Positions 17,794 to 26,446 of a stretch of 64,000 bases of DNA are shown one piece after another. The stretch spans positions 24,104,389 through 24,168,388 of the forward strand of contig OX419339.1 in the NCBI GenBank assembly GCA_948470475.1, written 5' to 3'. Position 1 is the first letter of the stretch. Every line of letters starts with the position of its first letter. Under the pieces are notes generated by a model. That model had not been told where the DNA came from and ran no database searches. It saw nothing but the letters and a program-made list of their open reading frames with translations. This stretch comes from Galaxea fascicularis (Eukaryota > Cnidaria > Anthozoa > Scleractinia > Euphylliidae). The position numbers and the translations under genes are program-made.

Positions 17794-17837
17794 AAACGGG
17801 CACGCACTGTCTACGAGGGGTCACTCCACAACCGAAC

Positions 17838-18161
17838 ATGCCCAAGCAAAGAGTGACGCGACGACGACGGACGACTCGTCGACGAGGTGGTAGTACAAAG
17901 AAGAAGAAGACAACGACGACGAAACGTCGCAAGCTGCGTGGTGGTATGATGCCTTTTGTGGTGGATGTCAAGAAAGGGTTCGAATTGCTGAAGGATCCTA
18001 AAATGTGGCATATACGTACCAAGGCCGAGAAACAGCACGATAAACGGTTGGTGGCCGGTTACAAGAATGAATATCGTCAGAGCGGAAGCAACGATTCCTA
18101 CGATTCGTGGGTCCAAAAGAAAGGCTACGCCAAGAAAGCTGATGCGTGTACCATCATGTAA
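17838..18161 (+). CDS. Basic virion protein with two RGG sites
   Basis: 107 residues from ATG 17838 (in-frame ATG at 17790 also possible). RRRGGST and KLRGGMMPF sites in the basic N-terminal part; the C-terminal half is a folded-looking charged region ending CTIM, where the Cys lies at the -4 position of a CaaX-like box (CTIM), so prenylation is conceivable but unproven. Confidence 0.55.
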   Translation: MPKQRVTRRRRTTRRRGGSTKKKKTTTTKRRKLRGGMMPFVVDVKKGFELLKDPKMWHIRTKAEKQHDKRLVAGYKNEYRQSGSNDSYDSWVQKKGYAKKADACTIM

Positions 18162-18210
18162 GTAAAAGGCCGGGAGAAGGATCCGCTCCCTTCATTTTCG
18201 TGCAGACATC

Positions 18211-18585
18211 ATGGTGGTGACAAGATCTCAGTTCCAACGTGCATTATACAAGATCATCGAGGACGAATTGGAGCATACGCCTCGATATACCGCTCGACAT
18301 GATTTTTTGGATGATCTCTTGTATCTACTCGACCGAGGGAAATCGTACGACAAGTACGCCCGTGCTCGAGAATCGGAGTTCCCGTACTTGCTGCGTAGGA
18401 TGGAAGAGGATGCGGATCGTCAAGTCAGGGGTGTTCACGACCTCATGCAACTCTTCAAGGATCTAGGGATGACGATAAAAACGGACCACGCCACCCTCCC
18501 ACCCATCAGACAGCATGAAACGCATTCGACGACAGTGGGGATTCCTAAGGTCTCTCTTGGACGAGGCCAAACATCAGACCCGTAA
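18211..18585 (+). CDS. Helical protein of unknown function
   Basis: 124 residues from ATG 18211, preceded by a pyrimidine-rich TTTTCGTGCAG that could be a 3' splice site. Acidic/basic helices (FLDDLLYLLDRGKSYDKYAR), no recognised domain. Its end overlaps the next gene by 71 bases. Confidence 0.5.
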   Translation: MVVTRSQFQRALYKIIEDELEHTPRYTARHDFLDDLLYLLDRGKSYDKYARARESEFPYLLRRMEEDADRQVRGVHDLMQLFKDLGMTIKTDHATLPPIRQHETHSTTVGIPKVSLGRGQTSDP

Positions 18586-18829
18586 AGATATTTTGCAACA
18601 TGCCAACAAAGATCAGATCAACGCCGTGAGCGAGATCGTGATGAACACGTTGCGCGGTAATCACGCGGTACCTCCGTCGGTCGTGGCACGTCTCCGCAGG
18701 TACAAAACACCCTTGCGACAGTTGGTCCGGCGCAAAGACAGCGTGTTGAAGAGACGCAAGGTTCTCCAAGCGCAAAAGGGAAGTGGATTTTGGCAAGCGT
18801 TGAAACAGACATGTCATTACCTCACTTGA
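18515..18829 (+). CDS. Conserved small Polinton protein
   Basis: 104 residues. Helix-rich, with NAVSEIVMNTLRGN, ARLRRYKTPLRQLVRRK and a terminal GSGFW. This pattern (helical body, RKYK..L..L..K, then a Gly site and hydrophobic tail) recurs in cnidarian Polintons as I recall it. Possibly a cleaved pVI-like protein. Confidence 0.6.
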   Translation: MKRIRRQWGFLRSLLDEAKHQTRKDILQHANKDQINAVSEIVMNTLRGNHAVPPSVVARLRRYKTPLRQLVRRKDSVLKRRKVLQAQKGSGFWQALKQTCHYLT

Positions 18830-19074
18830 TCGATCTCTTGAAGGAGAGTAATCTGAAAATCAGTCACTTGCAAGCCCAGTTGGAGAAGAGAACCGACGAG
18901 AACTTGAAACTGACCATTCTCGTACATCGTTTGAAAGGAGTTTTGTTGTGTCCGAGGTGTCGTTTGGTGTGGAACGATCCCCGAATAGAAGAAAAGGGAG
19001 TGTGCGACGCCTGTCGGATCATTCTGGAGACCTACGCGTGCGATGGAAGAGTTCATTCTGGTGCCTGCCAGTGA
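18811..19074 (+). CDS. Coiled-coil plus zinc-ribbon protein
   Basis: 87 residues from ATG 18811. A leucine-rich coiled coil (residues about 5-40) is followed by CPRC and CDAC pairs about 20 residues apart, a small zinc ribbon. Overlaps both neighbours. Function unknown; a dimeric nucleic-acid binding protein is plausible. Confidence 0.55.
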   Translation: MSLPHLIDLLKESNLKISHLQAQLEKRTDENLKLTILVHRLKGVLLCPRCRLVWNDPRIEEKGVCDACRIILETYACDGRVHSGACQ

Positions 19075-19831
19075 AGACCCTCAGACCGTAGCTCAAGTGA
19101 AAGCGGATTTGACGGAAAATGCCGCTGTCACCAACGCTGCTCGATTAGGAGCCAAGAAACGACGTCTCTTGCGCGATCCCACCTTGACGCCGGACGAGAA
19201 GATGGCCAAACTGTTACCCGTATCGCGCGCTTTCGCTCGAGCGTCCAACAAGATAAGACAATTCAATCTACCCAGCTCCACCGGTGCGCAAGAGGAAGAG
19301 GACCCCTTCGAGGGGGACGAACTGGTGACCCCTTCCCTTCACAAGTGGATGAAACGAATGGTCCGCGCTTTGGGTCCGTCCAAGTCGAGTGCGACACCTG
19401 CGCCCGGTCAGACCAACGTCACACCGAAACGCAGGCCACCCAAAACAACACCCAAACGCAGACCGCCACTTCCACCCAAACCCAGACCGCTGACCTTTGG
19501 CGAAGACGACGAACCGTTTCCACCACCACCACCACCCCTTTCCCCTCAGCCGGGTCCGAGTGGACGCGATCCCAGTCCCTTTCCCTTCCACGATGAGGAT
19601 TTTGCCGATGCCATCAAGAGATTGAAACCGACTCCCAAACCCAAAGGCAAAGGCAAATCCCCCATGGAGTCGATCATGGAACGTGCCATCCTGGAGAAGT
19701 TCAAGGGGACAAAAGGCAGTGACACGGACGAGGACGAATCAGATTGGGACGGTAGACGACCGTTACGGAACTTACGACCGTTACCTCACCGCACGAAACA
19801 ATGGGAAGAGTGGTCGGACGGCGACGGGTAG
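19043..19831 (+). CDS. Conserved Polinton virion protein with Pro-rich middle
   Basis: 262 residues. The N-terminal region (FILVPASEDP; LRDPTLTPDEKMAKLLPVSR) matches a short motif common in Polinton proteins, LxDPxLxxDEKxxxL. A long Pro/Lys-rich linker with poly-Pro and an acidic C-terminus follow. Role unknown. Confidence 0.55.
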   Translation: MEEFILVPASEDPQTVAQVKADLTENAAVTNAARLGAKKRRLLRDPTLTPDEKMAKLLPVSRAFARASNKIRQFNLPSSTGAQEEEDPFEGDELVTPSLHKWMKRMVRALGPSKSSATPAPGQTNVTPKRRPPKTTPKRRPPLPPKPRPLTFGEDDEPFPPPPPPLSPQPGPSGRDPSPFPFHDEDFADAIKRLKPTPKPKGKGKSPMESIMERAILEKFKGTKGSDTDEDESDWDGRRPLRNLRPLPHRTKQWEEWSDGDG

Positions 19832-20172
19832 TGAGACGTTCCAAACGTAAGCGGGGGCAGAGAGGACGCGGTCTAGACGTGCAGAAATGGTTGGGAAAGA
19901 CTGGCATCGAATTTCATTGGCCGGGGTATCAGTACATGGGACCTGGTACGCATCTCAAGAAACGTCTAGCCCGAGGGGATCCTGGGATCAACCGATTGCA
20001 TCGCATTGCCAAGCAACACGACATCGATTACGACAAGGCCAAGTCGTTGAAAGACAAGCATGCAGCCGACAAGAAAATGATCGAAAAGATCAAGAATTTA
20101 CCGGGCAAGAAGACGTGGACGGAAGCCATCGTCAAAAACATCATGCACGCCAAAGTAAAACTAGGTTTATGA
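19801..20172 (+). CDS. Parvovirus-type phospholipase A2 protein
   Basis: 123 residues from ATG 19801. Basic N-terminus with RGQRGRG (possible protease site), then the calcium-binding loop YQYMGPGTHL and the catalytic HDIDYD (His73-Asp74), spaced as in VP1-unique PLA2 of parvoviruses and in adintoviruses. It would break endosomal membrane during entry. Intact. AATAAA follows at 20177-20182. Confidence 0.9.
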   Translation: MGRVVGRRRVVRRSKRKRGQRGRGLDVQKWLGKTGIEFHWPGYQYMGPGTHLKKRLARGDPGINRLHRIAKQHDIDYDKAKSLKDKHAADKKMIEKIKNLPGKKTWTEAIVKNIMHAKVKLGL

Positions 20173-20176
20173 GTTC

Positions 20177-20182
20177 AATAAA
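20177..20182 (+). terminator. Polyadenylation signal AATAAA
   Basis: Five bases after the PLA2 stop; it would end the rightward late block. Confidence 0.7.
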
Positions 20183-20290
20183 AAACACACGCCATGTACA
20201 CATATATGTGTGGTCATTGACTTTCTCGACATTTAAAGGCGGGGGTTGAAAAACCCCCTGGGGTCTTGTCCGTGGGGGCGGTCCGGGTCG

Positions 20291-20593
20291 TCAGGGTGAA
20301 GTTCCTCGGCAGAAAGAGCACTGGCACGGCGAGTGCGGTATGGGTCTCTGTTCTCTGCAATGCGGGCAGCGGGGTGTCACTCCGTCCGGCGTGTGATCCA
20401 GGAGCTGCCTCGCGCACGGCTCGTGGAGCGCCACACCACAGCAGGCCATCTTCCGGGGGCGAATGGGTCCTCCACGGTACATAGGACTTTTGTACTTCTC
20501 TAAACAAATGACACAACGGTCATTGCTCAAAGGCGTGGGAGCCAACTCCCACATCTCACCATCAATCAACACACGCTCACTTTGTTCAGACAT
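20291..20593 (-). CDS. RING-finger protein (probable E3 ubiquitin ligase)
   Basis: 100 residues, ATG 20593. CVICLEKY, then CCGVALHEPC and CPHC give a RING-type cross-brace (C-x2-C, C-x-H-x2-C-like, C-x2-C). RINGs recruit E2 enzymes; the small size implies little more than the RING, so it may act with a partner or divert host ubiquitination (inference). Divergently transcribed from polB, sharing its promoter region; minus TATA at 20646-20653. A related intact RING frame lies at 56221-56451. Confidence 0.85.
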   Translation of the reverse strand: MSEQSERVLIDGEMWELAPTPLSNDRCVICLEKYKSPMYRGGPIRPRKMACCGVALHEPCARQLLDHTPDGVTPRCPHCREQRPIPHSPCQCSFCRGTSP

Positions 20594-20645
20594 CTTCGAA
20601 GACTCGAGAAGAAGTGAAAAATGGCGGTCCTCGCACTCGTCCCTT

Positions 20646-20869
20646 CTTATACACTCTGGGTTCTGACGTCACATTGCCATGCCAACCCTCGTTTCGCATG
20701 TTAGGGGGATACCCCCCCATCCCCCTTCTCAATATCCATAGCAACGTGACGTCACATTGCCATGCCAACCCTCTGCTTTCGCGCTATTGGAGGGATACCC
20801 CCATTCAGACTCTGACGTCCAATGATCGACATGGTGACGTGACGTCACAAAATGTTCAGCGTATATAAG
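20646..20869. promoter_or_regulatory. RING/PolB divergent promoter with three CRE sites
   Basis: TGACGTCA at 20664-20671, 20747-20754 and 20840-20847; TATA boxes TGTATAAG (minus, 20646-20653) and TATATAAG (plus, 20862-20869). The first module (20664-20754) is the inverted partner of 5684-5767; a second, shorter copy follows at 20747-20800 (same ACATTGCCATGCCAACCCTC and GGATACCCCC blocks). Confidence 0.8.
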
Positions 20870-20943
20870 ACCCGGCGCGTACGAGAGAGCACTCATTTTT
20901 TCGTGTGTGCTCTTGCAAGCAGTAGTAGTCGACCATCATCATC

Positions 20944-23900
20944 ATGGATTGGATCGACCACGTGACAGACGAGGAATTAAATGAAATGATGGACATCGTC
21001 GAGGCCAGCAATCAAACAGGTGGGCATTTGTTCGATTTTCATCTCGTGCCCACCGCTCCGCGCCAACGCTGGAGAAACGTGGTGGACAGACGCGTGTTCG
21101 ATGCCACCCTGACGCACCGTCGAGACCCGACTCGAGATGATAACTTGGGAGAGGAATTAACGAGTGCCCTCCACCGTGCCGTGATGGATCAAATCCAGGA
21201 GGACCCTACCATCGAGCCTCACCATCGTCTGCACTTCGTCTTACAGACCACCACGGATACCTTCCGCCACCCTTTTCAGTCGGCCACCTTCACGGTCCAA
21301 GAGTTCCGAGACGGCAGCGATCGATTGAACACTTACTTGCACACGTTGGCGGGCAAACTCAATTCCAACGAGTCTTTTGATGCAGACACGCCACTGCATA
21401 CTGAACTGACCTTTATCCGTACACCGGCTCCCGGTCGAGGACACGGCAAACGTTATCGTGCCGCTACCGCTGCCGTCAAGAAAATTAACAAACGGTGCAT
21501 CGTCACCATCAAAAATGACGATGATCTGTGTTGCGCGAGGGCCATCGTCACCATGCAAGCCCTGGCCGACGAAGGTGCACGCGGTCCCAACTACCGCAAT
21601 CTCGGAAAAGGTCGTCCCGTCCAAACTCGGTTGGCTCGTGAACTCCATCGTTTGGCGGGTGTCCCCGAAGGTCCCTGCGGTTTGGACGAGTTGGCCAAGT
21701 TTCAAGCTGCCCTGCCCGGCTACCAGATCAAGGTGATGACCGTCGACCCTCCCTACAGTATCATTTACAAGGGTCCCACTGAGTCCGACAAGCTCATCTT
21801 ACTCGTCAAGTCGGCCAGTCATTACGATGGTTGCAACTCGTTCTCCGCCTTCCTGTCCCGGTCCTACTATTGCCACGAGTGCGACCGCGGCTACAACAAC
21901 GAGGATTACGCAGACCATCCGTGCGAGGGCAAGTGGTGTGGTGCATGCCGCACCAAGAACTGTTCCGATCACGTGTCCGCCAAACGGACGACGAGACATC
22001 CTCGTCCTACCGTCCCTTGTCATATCTGTCATCGTTCGTTCTTCGGGGATGCGTGTCTGGCCCAACACTACCAGGGTACCGCCAACCGACGGGCCTCGTC
22101 CCTCTGCCACACCTTGAAAAAATGTACCACCTGTCAGAAGGAGTACAACGCGGGAGGCAAACATCCGAAACACCAATGCGGGTGGTCCGAATGCCCTTAC
22201 TGCACCAAAAGCGTGAAGGTGTCCGACCACCGATGTTACATCCAACCGGAGGGTGAGGATTGCGACGCTCCGCGTCTCAAGACCGTCCCCCTGAACAGCG
22301 TGGGTACTCGGGCCATCGTCTCCATGGACGTCGAAGAAGGTACCGCTCGTGTGGAACGTCAGCCGCCTCTCCTGGTCTACGCGGACTACGAGGCCTACAC
22401 CACCGCCGACGGAGAGCAGATCCCCATCCTGATTTGCGCCGAGTCCGAGGAGGAGGAGCAGACACACACCTTCTACGGAGTGGACTGTACCTCGGAGTTC
22501 TTCGACTACCTCGACGAACTGTGCGTGGATGAAGACGGGGACGACCGTTCCGTCATCATCCTCTTTCACAACTTCAAGGGGTATGACGGGATGTTCGTTC
22601 TCAAACATCTGTACCGGACTCACCGCGAAGTCACCGATCAAGTCACCGTGGGGGTCAAGATCTTCTCTCTCCGCTCCGACCTGCTGACATTCAAGGACTC
22701 CTTGTGTTTCCTGCCCATGCCACTCAAGAACTTTCCCGCCACCTTCGGATTGACGGAACTGCAAAAAGGGTACTTTCCGCATCTCTTCAACACCCTGCCC
22801 AACCAGGACTACGAGGGACCCATGCCAGCCGCCGAGTTCTACGATCCCGACGGGATGTCGTCCAAGGCCAAGGCCGCCTTCCAGACCTGGCACGCTGACC
22901 AAGTCCGTCGCGGGCACGTCTTCAACCTTCGTCGGGAGATGGAAGCGTACTGCGTCTCGGACGTCAAGCTGTTGAAGGGCGGGTGTCAAAAGTTCCAGGA
23001 GGAGTTCTACGCCGAAGCCGAGTTTCGTCCCATGGAGAAATGCATCACCATCGCCTCGGCCTGTCATCGTTTCTGGCGCAAGAAACTTTTGAAACCCGAC
23101 ACCGTGGCCGTCGAACCCCCTCGCGGTTGGCACGGGGCACGCTCCAACCAGTCCTTCAAGGCCTTGCAGTGGTTGGCATGGCAGGAATCCCAGCGTCGGG
23201 CCCAGCACCGGGAGGAGAACGCACCGGAGGTTCTGGCAGGGGAAGAGATGATGGCAGCGGCCTACCCCGACACGCCCGTAGCTGGAGTGACGAGCGATTT
23301 CATTCGTCACGCCAACAACGGAGGCGAAGTGCGGTTAATCGGACGTCATCTGGTGGACGGTTACGACTCCTCCAAAAACACTGTGTACGAGTTCCACGGT
23401 TGTCTGTGGCACGGTTGCACGTCCTGCTTTCCCGACCGTACCTCCAAATCCAAACTCCACCCCGATCGTACCTTCGGCGAGATGAGGGAGGTCACCCGCG
23501 CCAAGGAGGAGGCCTTGCGTGCTGCCGGTTACACCCTGGTCGTGGAGTGGGAGTGCGAGTGGGACCGTCGAGTCAAGCAGGATGCCACTCTCCAGACCTT
23601 CCTGACCGACCTGCATCTCGTGTCGTCTCTGGCACCCCGAGAGGCCTTCTTCGGTGGGAGGACCAATGCGGCCACGCTCCACTACCAGGTCGACCCCACG
23701 GTGGGAGAACAGATCCGTTACGTGGACGTCACCTCCCTGTACCCCACCGTCAACAAGTACGACGAGTACCCCGTCGGTCATCCCACCGTCCTCACACGAC
23801 CCGAGGACCAGGACATTGGTCATTACTTCGGACTGGCCAAGGTGGACGTAGTAGCGCCCCGCGGTCTCTACCATCCCGTCCTGCCTCATCGCAGTGGCGG

Positions 23901-25092
23901 TAAATTGACCTTCCCACTCTGTCGTACCTGTCTGGCGGAAGAAATGCCCAAACCCTTGCACAACCGTTCCCATCAATGTTCCCACGACGACGACGACCGT
24001 CAATTCACCGGTACGTGGTGCACGCCCGAACTGGTGGAGGCAGTGGAGCAAGGGTACCGTATAGTCAGGATCCACGAAGTGTGGCATTTCCCTCAGCGAC
24101 GCCGCGGTCTCTTCGCCGACTACGTCAACACCTGGCTGAGGCTCAAACAGGAATCCTCCGGCTACCCTGCCTGGGCCCAGACGCTCGAGCAAAAACGACA
24201 ATATGTCGCCGCTTACCGTGATCGGGAAGGTGTGGCTCTCCAACCAGACCTCATCCGGAAGAATCCCGGTCGCAAGCAGACCGCCAAACTGGGTCTCATT
24301 TCCTTTTGGGGCAAGTTCGGTGAAAATCTCCTCAAGTCTTCCACCCGTGCCGTCTCCACCCCCGCCCAACTCTTCGACATCGTCTCTGACCCGCTGGTCC
24401 ACGTCAACGCCGTCCGGATCTGCACCGAGGACAAGTTGGAGGTCGTGACGACCCCCCTGAAGGATGATCTTCTCGACAACGGGAAAATCAATATCTTCGT
24501 GGCGGCCTTCACCACTTGCCATGCCCGTCTTCGTCTGTACACTCATCTCCAGACCTTGGGCGAACGGGCCCTCTACTTTGACACGGACTCGGTCTTTTAC
24601 CGTTGGCAACCCGGACAGTCGGAGATTCTTCTCGGGGACTACCTCGGTGAGATGACCGACGAATTGGAAGGAGACGACTACATCATCGATTTCACCTCGG
24701 CCGGTCCCAAAAATTACGGGTACAAGACCCAACAAGGCAAAGTCTGTTGTAAGGTGCGAGGTTTTTCACTCGGTTCCGTACGTGGTTCCTCCCAGCTGAA
24801 CTACGACGTGATGCGCGCCAACCTGATGGATGAATTGCGAGATCCTCGGGACCAAAGGCGTGACGTGCCCGTAGTGAATCCTCACTTCTTCACCCCGGAC
24901 CCAGCCACCAAGACCATCACCGTAGCACCGCGCACCAAACAGTACGGTCTCGTCTTTGACAAACGCGTGGTGGATCCTATCAGTTTCAAGTCGTACCCCT
25001 ACGGTTACGGATCCACCGACGACGACGACGAAATCGCACGTGATGCGGCCGTGCTGACATCGCTGTTGCGGGACTCTTCGGACGAGGAATGA
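20944..25092 (+). CDS. polB: Protein-primed family B DNA polymerase
   Basis: 1382 residues, intact. The N-terminal third holds several Cys/His clusters (YYCHECDRGY, CHICHRSFF, CGWSECPYC). Exonuclease motifs: ADYEAY (D481), HNFKGYDG (542-549), YCVSDVKLL. A nuclease-like insertion follows at 805-870 (VDGYDSS, YEFHGCLWHGC, VVEWECEWD). Polymerase motifs: A DVTSLYP (D928), B KQTAKLGLISFWGKFG (from 1111), C YFDTDSVFY (D1213). This is the pPolB of Polintons/adintoviruses; it replicates the linear genome from a terminal protein. The 3' coding end lies in the right terminal repeat. Acidic C-terminus. Confidence 0.96.
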   Translation: MDWIDHVTDEELNEMMDIVEASNQTGGHLFDFHLVPTAPRQRWRNVVDRRVFDATLTHRRDPTRDDNLGEELTSALHRAVMDQIQEDPTIEPHHRLHFVLQTTTDTFRHPFQSATFTVQEFRDGSDRLNTYLHTLAGKLNSNESFDADTPLHTELTFIRTPAPGRGHGKRYRAATAAVKKINKRCIVTIKNDDDLCCARAIVTMQALADEGARGPNYRNLGKGRPVQTRLARELHRLAGVPEGPCGLDELAKFQAALPGYQIKVMTVDPPYSIIYKGPTESDKLILLVKSASHYDGCNSFSAFLSRSYYCHECDRGYNNEDYADHPCEGKWCGACRTKNCSDHVSAKRTTRHPRPTVPCHICHRSFFGDACLAQHYQGTANRRASSLCHTLKKCTTCQKEYNAGGKHPKHQCGWSECPYCTKSVKVSDHRCYIQPEGEDCDAPRLKTVPLNSVGTRAIVSMDVEEGTARVERQPPLLVYADYEAYTTADGEQIPILICAESEEEEQTHTFYGVDCTSEFFDYLDELCVDEDGDDRSVIILFHNFKGYDGMFVLKHLYRTHREVTDQVTVGVKIFSLRSDLLTFKDSLCFLPMPLKNFPATFGLTELQKGYFPHLFNTLPNQDYEGPMPAAEFYDPDGMSSKAKAAFQTWHADQVRRGHVFNLRREMEAYCVSDVKLLKGGCQKFQEEFYAEAEFRPMEKCITIASACHRFWRKKLLKPDTVAVEPPRGWHGARSNQSFKALQWLAWQESQRRAQHREENAPEVLAGEEMMAAAYPDTPVAGVTSDFIRHANNGGEVRLIGRHLVDGYDSSKNTVYEFHGCLWHGCTSCFPDRTSKSKLHPDRTFGEMREVTRAKEEALRAAGYTLVVEWECEWDRRVKQDATLQTFLTDLHLVSSLAPREAFFGGRTNAATLHYQVDPTVGEQIRYVDVTSLYPTVNKYDEYPVGHPTVLTRPEDQDIGHYFGLAKVDVVAPRGLYHPVLPHRSGGKLTFPLCRTCLAEEMPKPLHNRSHQCSHDDDDRQFTGTWCTPELVEAVEQGYRIVRIHEVWHFPQRRRGLFADYVNTWLRLKQESSGYPAWAQTLEQKRQYVAAYRDREGVALQPDLIRKNPGRKQTAKLGLISFWGKFGENLLKSSTRAVSTPAQLFDIVSDPLVHVNAVRICTEDKLEVVTTPLKDDLLDNGKINIFVAAFTTCHARLRLYTHLQTLGERALYFDTDSVFYRWQPGQSEILLGDYLGEMTDELEGDDYIIDFTSAGPKNYGYKTQQGKVCCKVRGFSLGSVRGSSQLNYDVMRANLMDELRDPRDQRRDVPVVNPHFFTPDPATKTITVAPRTKQYGLVFDKRVVDPISFKSYPYGYGSTDDDDEIARDAAVLTSLLRDSSDEE

Positions 25093-25300
25093 ACATGACA
25101 TTGAACATTGAACTGTGGTTTTGTTTTTCCTGTTTGCCTTGTTGTTCACCACTTTTTCCAAAACAATCAAGGAGCTGCTGTTATTTGTAAATTTTTTATT
25201 TGTACATATTAAAACTTTGTCATTTTTCCACTTTTCCGGTTTTTTTCATTCATTTCCTGGGGGTTTTCTCCTTATGTGGGAGGGGCATAAACTTTTGACA
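25029..25300 (-). repeat. Right inverted terminal repeat of the Polinton
   Basis: Reverse complement of 3562-3822. Inner block 25029-25070 is polB coding; outer block about 25096-25300 is noncoding and ends GGCATAAACTTTTGACA. Contains an ATTAAA usable by polB. Confidence 0.9.
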
Positions 25301-25340
25301 TGGACCTGTCATTTCTCCTAATTAGCATAAATCAGCCATC
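25301..25340. other. Short host spacer between Polinton and LTR element
   Basis: Forty bases of AT-rich sequence ending in the LTR element's left target duplication CCATC (25336-25340). Confidence 0.8.
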
Positions 25341-26358
25341 TGTCACGAAATTATTTAGTAGTTGTTTGCGTTTAGTTTAAGTTTTTGTTTTAGTGTGTTG
25401 TTTGGATTTTTGTCGTTCATTGTTACGTAACTTTGTTACGTAACTCATGTAACATTTAACTATTTAATATTTAAACATTCTTAGTGTATTGTGTAGTTTA
25501 GATGTATGTTTCAGGAATTATGTAAATTTGTACAATTCAGCGTGTAACAGGTGTTCTTTCCAGTCACTTTCTTTATAGCGTTTGTTTTAAGTGTTAATTG
25601 TAGAAAAAAATTTCCATAAATATATAAATGTAAGTTGTACAGTTGCAGTGGGTTGTTGTGTGTAGCAGTTTTGTCGGTAGAGGGAGTAAAGCAAGAAAAA
25701 GAGAGACAAGGTGAAGGGCCTGTGGCCAGAAAGAGAAAAGTTTTATTCACTATCAAGAGCCATTGGTAGGCGCCAGCCAAGAAATAACTTGCAATTGACG
25801 AAACACATTTGTCAGTGGTGGCGTAAGGATTGAGAAGAGTAACGTGCTGTGTGGCAATTGGGATCGTCCAAAGACCTTGTGCTAAGAAGAAAACGTCAGC
25901 TGTAAAGAAAAAGAAAAGGACGTAAAAGACGCGGGACAAGGTTGGAATCAAAGAGGAAGAAGAGGTTTGTGGTATTGGTTGGTGTGGTGTGGTGTGGTGT
26001 TGGTTAGGAGGAGACGCGGATAGTGAAACTGAACTGTGAACTGTTGTATATAATTTGTTATTATTGTATAGGTTTAAAATTACTTAAAGTTTAGGTTAGG
26101 AATCGCAATAGTTTAGTAATTAATTGTATTAATTGTTATAGAATATTTAGAATTAGTTTACTTAAGTGTTAATGCTGTTAATATCGAGTGTTTTTTTTTT
26201 TTTATATACTTTAATAAACATTAGTTATTGTAATTCATGGTGGAGTGTTGCGGGATTGTGGGAAGGGGTGCGTGTATTCAGTCATTGTTAGTTTCGGTGT
26301 TATTAGTCTTTGTTTTGCCATTTCTATCGTCAAGGGAATTTTCGGGGCTTACGCCACA
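25341..26358 (+). repeat. 5' LTR
   Basis: Begins TGTCACGAAATTATTTAG and ends GGGGCTTACGCCACA (TG...CA). Contains TATATAA-type and AATAAA sequences near the 3' part (TTTAATAAACATTAG at about 26210). Confidence 0.97.
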
Positions 26359-26362
26359 TTTT

Positions 26363-26380
26363 TGGTGTCAGGAGTGGGAT
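26363..26380 (+). other. tRNA-Leu primer-binding site
   Basis: TGGTGTCAGGAGTGGGAT starts four bases after the LTR and is complementary over 18 bases to the 3' end of animal tRNA-Leu (…CCTGACACCA). Primes minus-strand DNA synthesis. Confidence 0.85.
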
Positions 26381-26446
26381 ACTATTCCCTTGGTATTTGT
26401 TGTACACACACTTCAGACACAATCGTGCAACACACAAGTGTTAATT

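Larger units (their letters stand above)
3562..25300. mobile_element. Endogenous adintovirus / Maverick-Polinton, near complete
   Basis: The element is delimited by inverted terminal repeats and contains the full diagnostic gene set: retroviral-type integrase with chromodomain, penton, double-jelly-roll major capsid protein, adenain-like cysteine protease, packaging ATPase, parvovirus-like PLA2 and protein-primed PolB. Most frames are open; only two genes show a single coding break. Genes are packed with short gaps or overlaps, and GC content is clearly above that of the flanks. Polintons normally make a 6-bp target duplication; I could not see one at these ends, so one flank may have been altered. 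The element could be a recently integrated virus or a transposon with virion genes; the sequence does not separate these. Confidence 0.95.

Noticed and set aside
21799..24735. Long minus-strand frames of 503 and 466 codons
   Set aside because: Antisense shadows of the GC-rich polB coding sequence without recognisable domains.
3563..25299. GTCAAA/TTTGAC at the Polinton ends as the 6-bp target duplication
   Set aside because: They are reverse complements, so they belong to the inverted repeat rather than a direct duplication.
25511..25951. 146-codon minus-strand frame (and its twin at 31287-31727)
   Set aside because: Lies wholly within the LTRs, antisense, with low-complexity composition; its conservation between LTRs reflects LTR identity only.
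26237..26446. Upstream extension of gag-pol (70 codons)
   Set aside because: It starts inside the LTR and crosses the primer-binding site; an identical start occurs in the 3' LTR at 32019. ATG 26447 is the first sensible start after the primer site.
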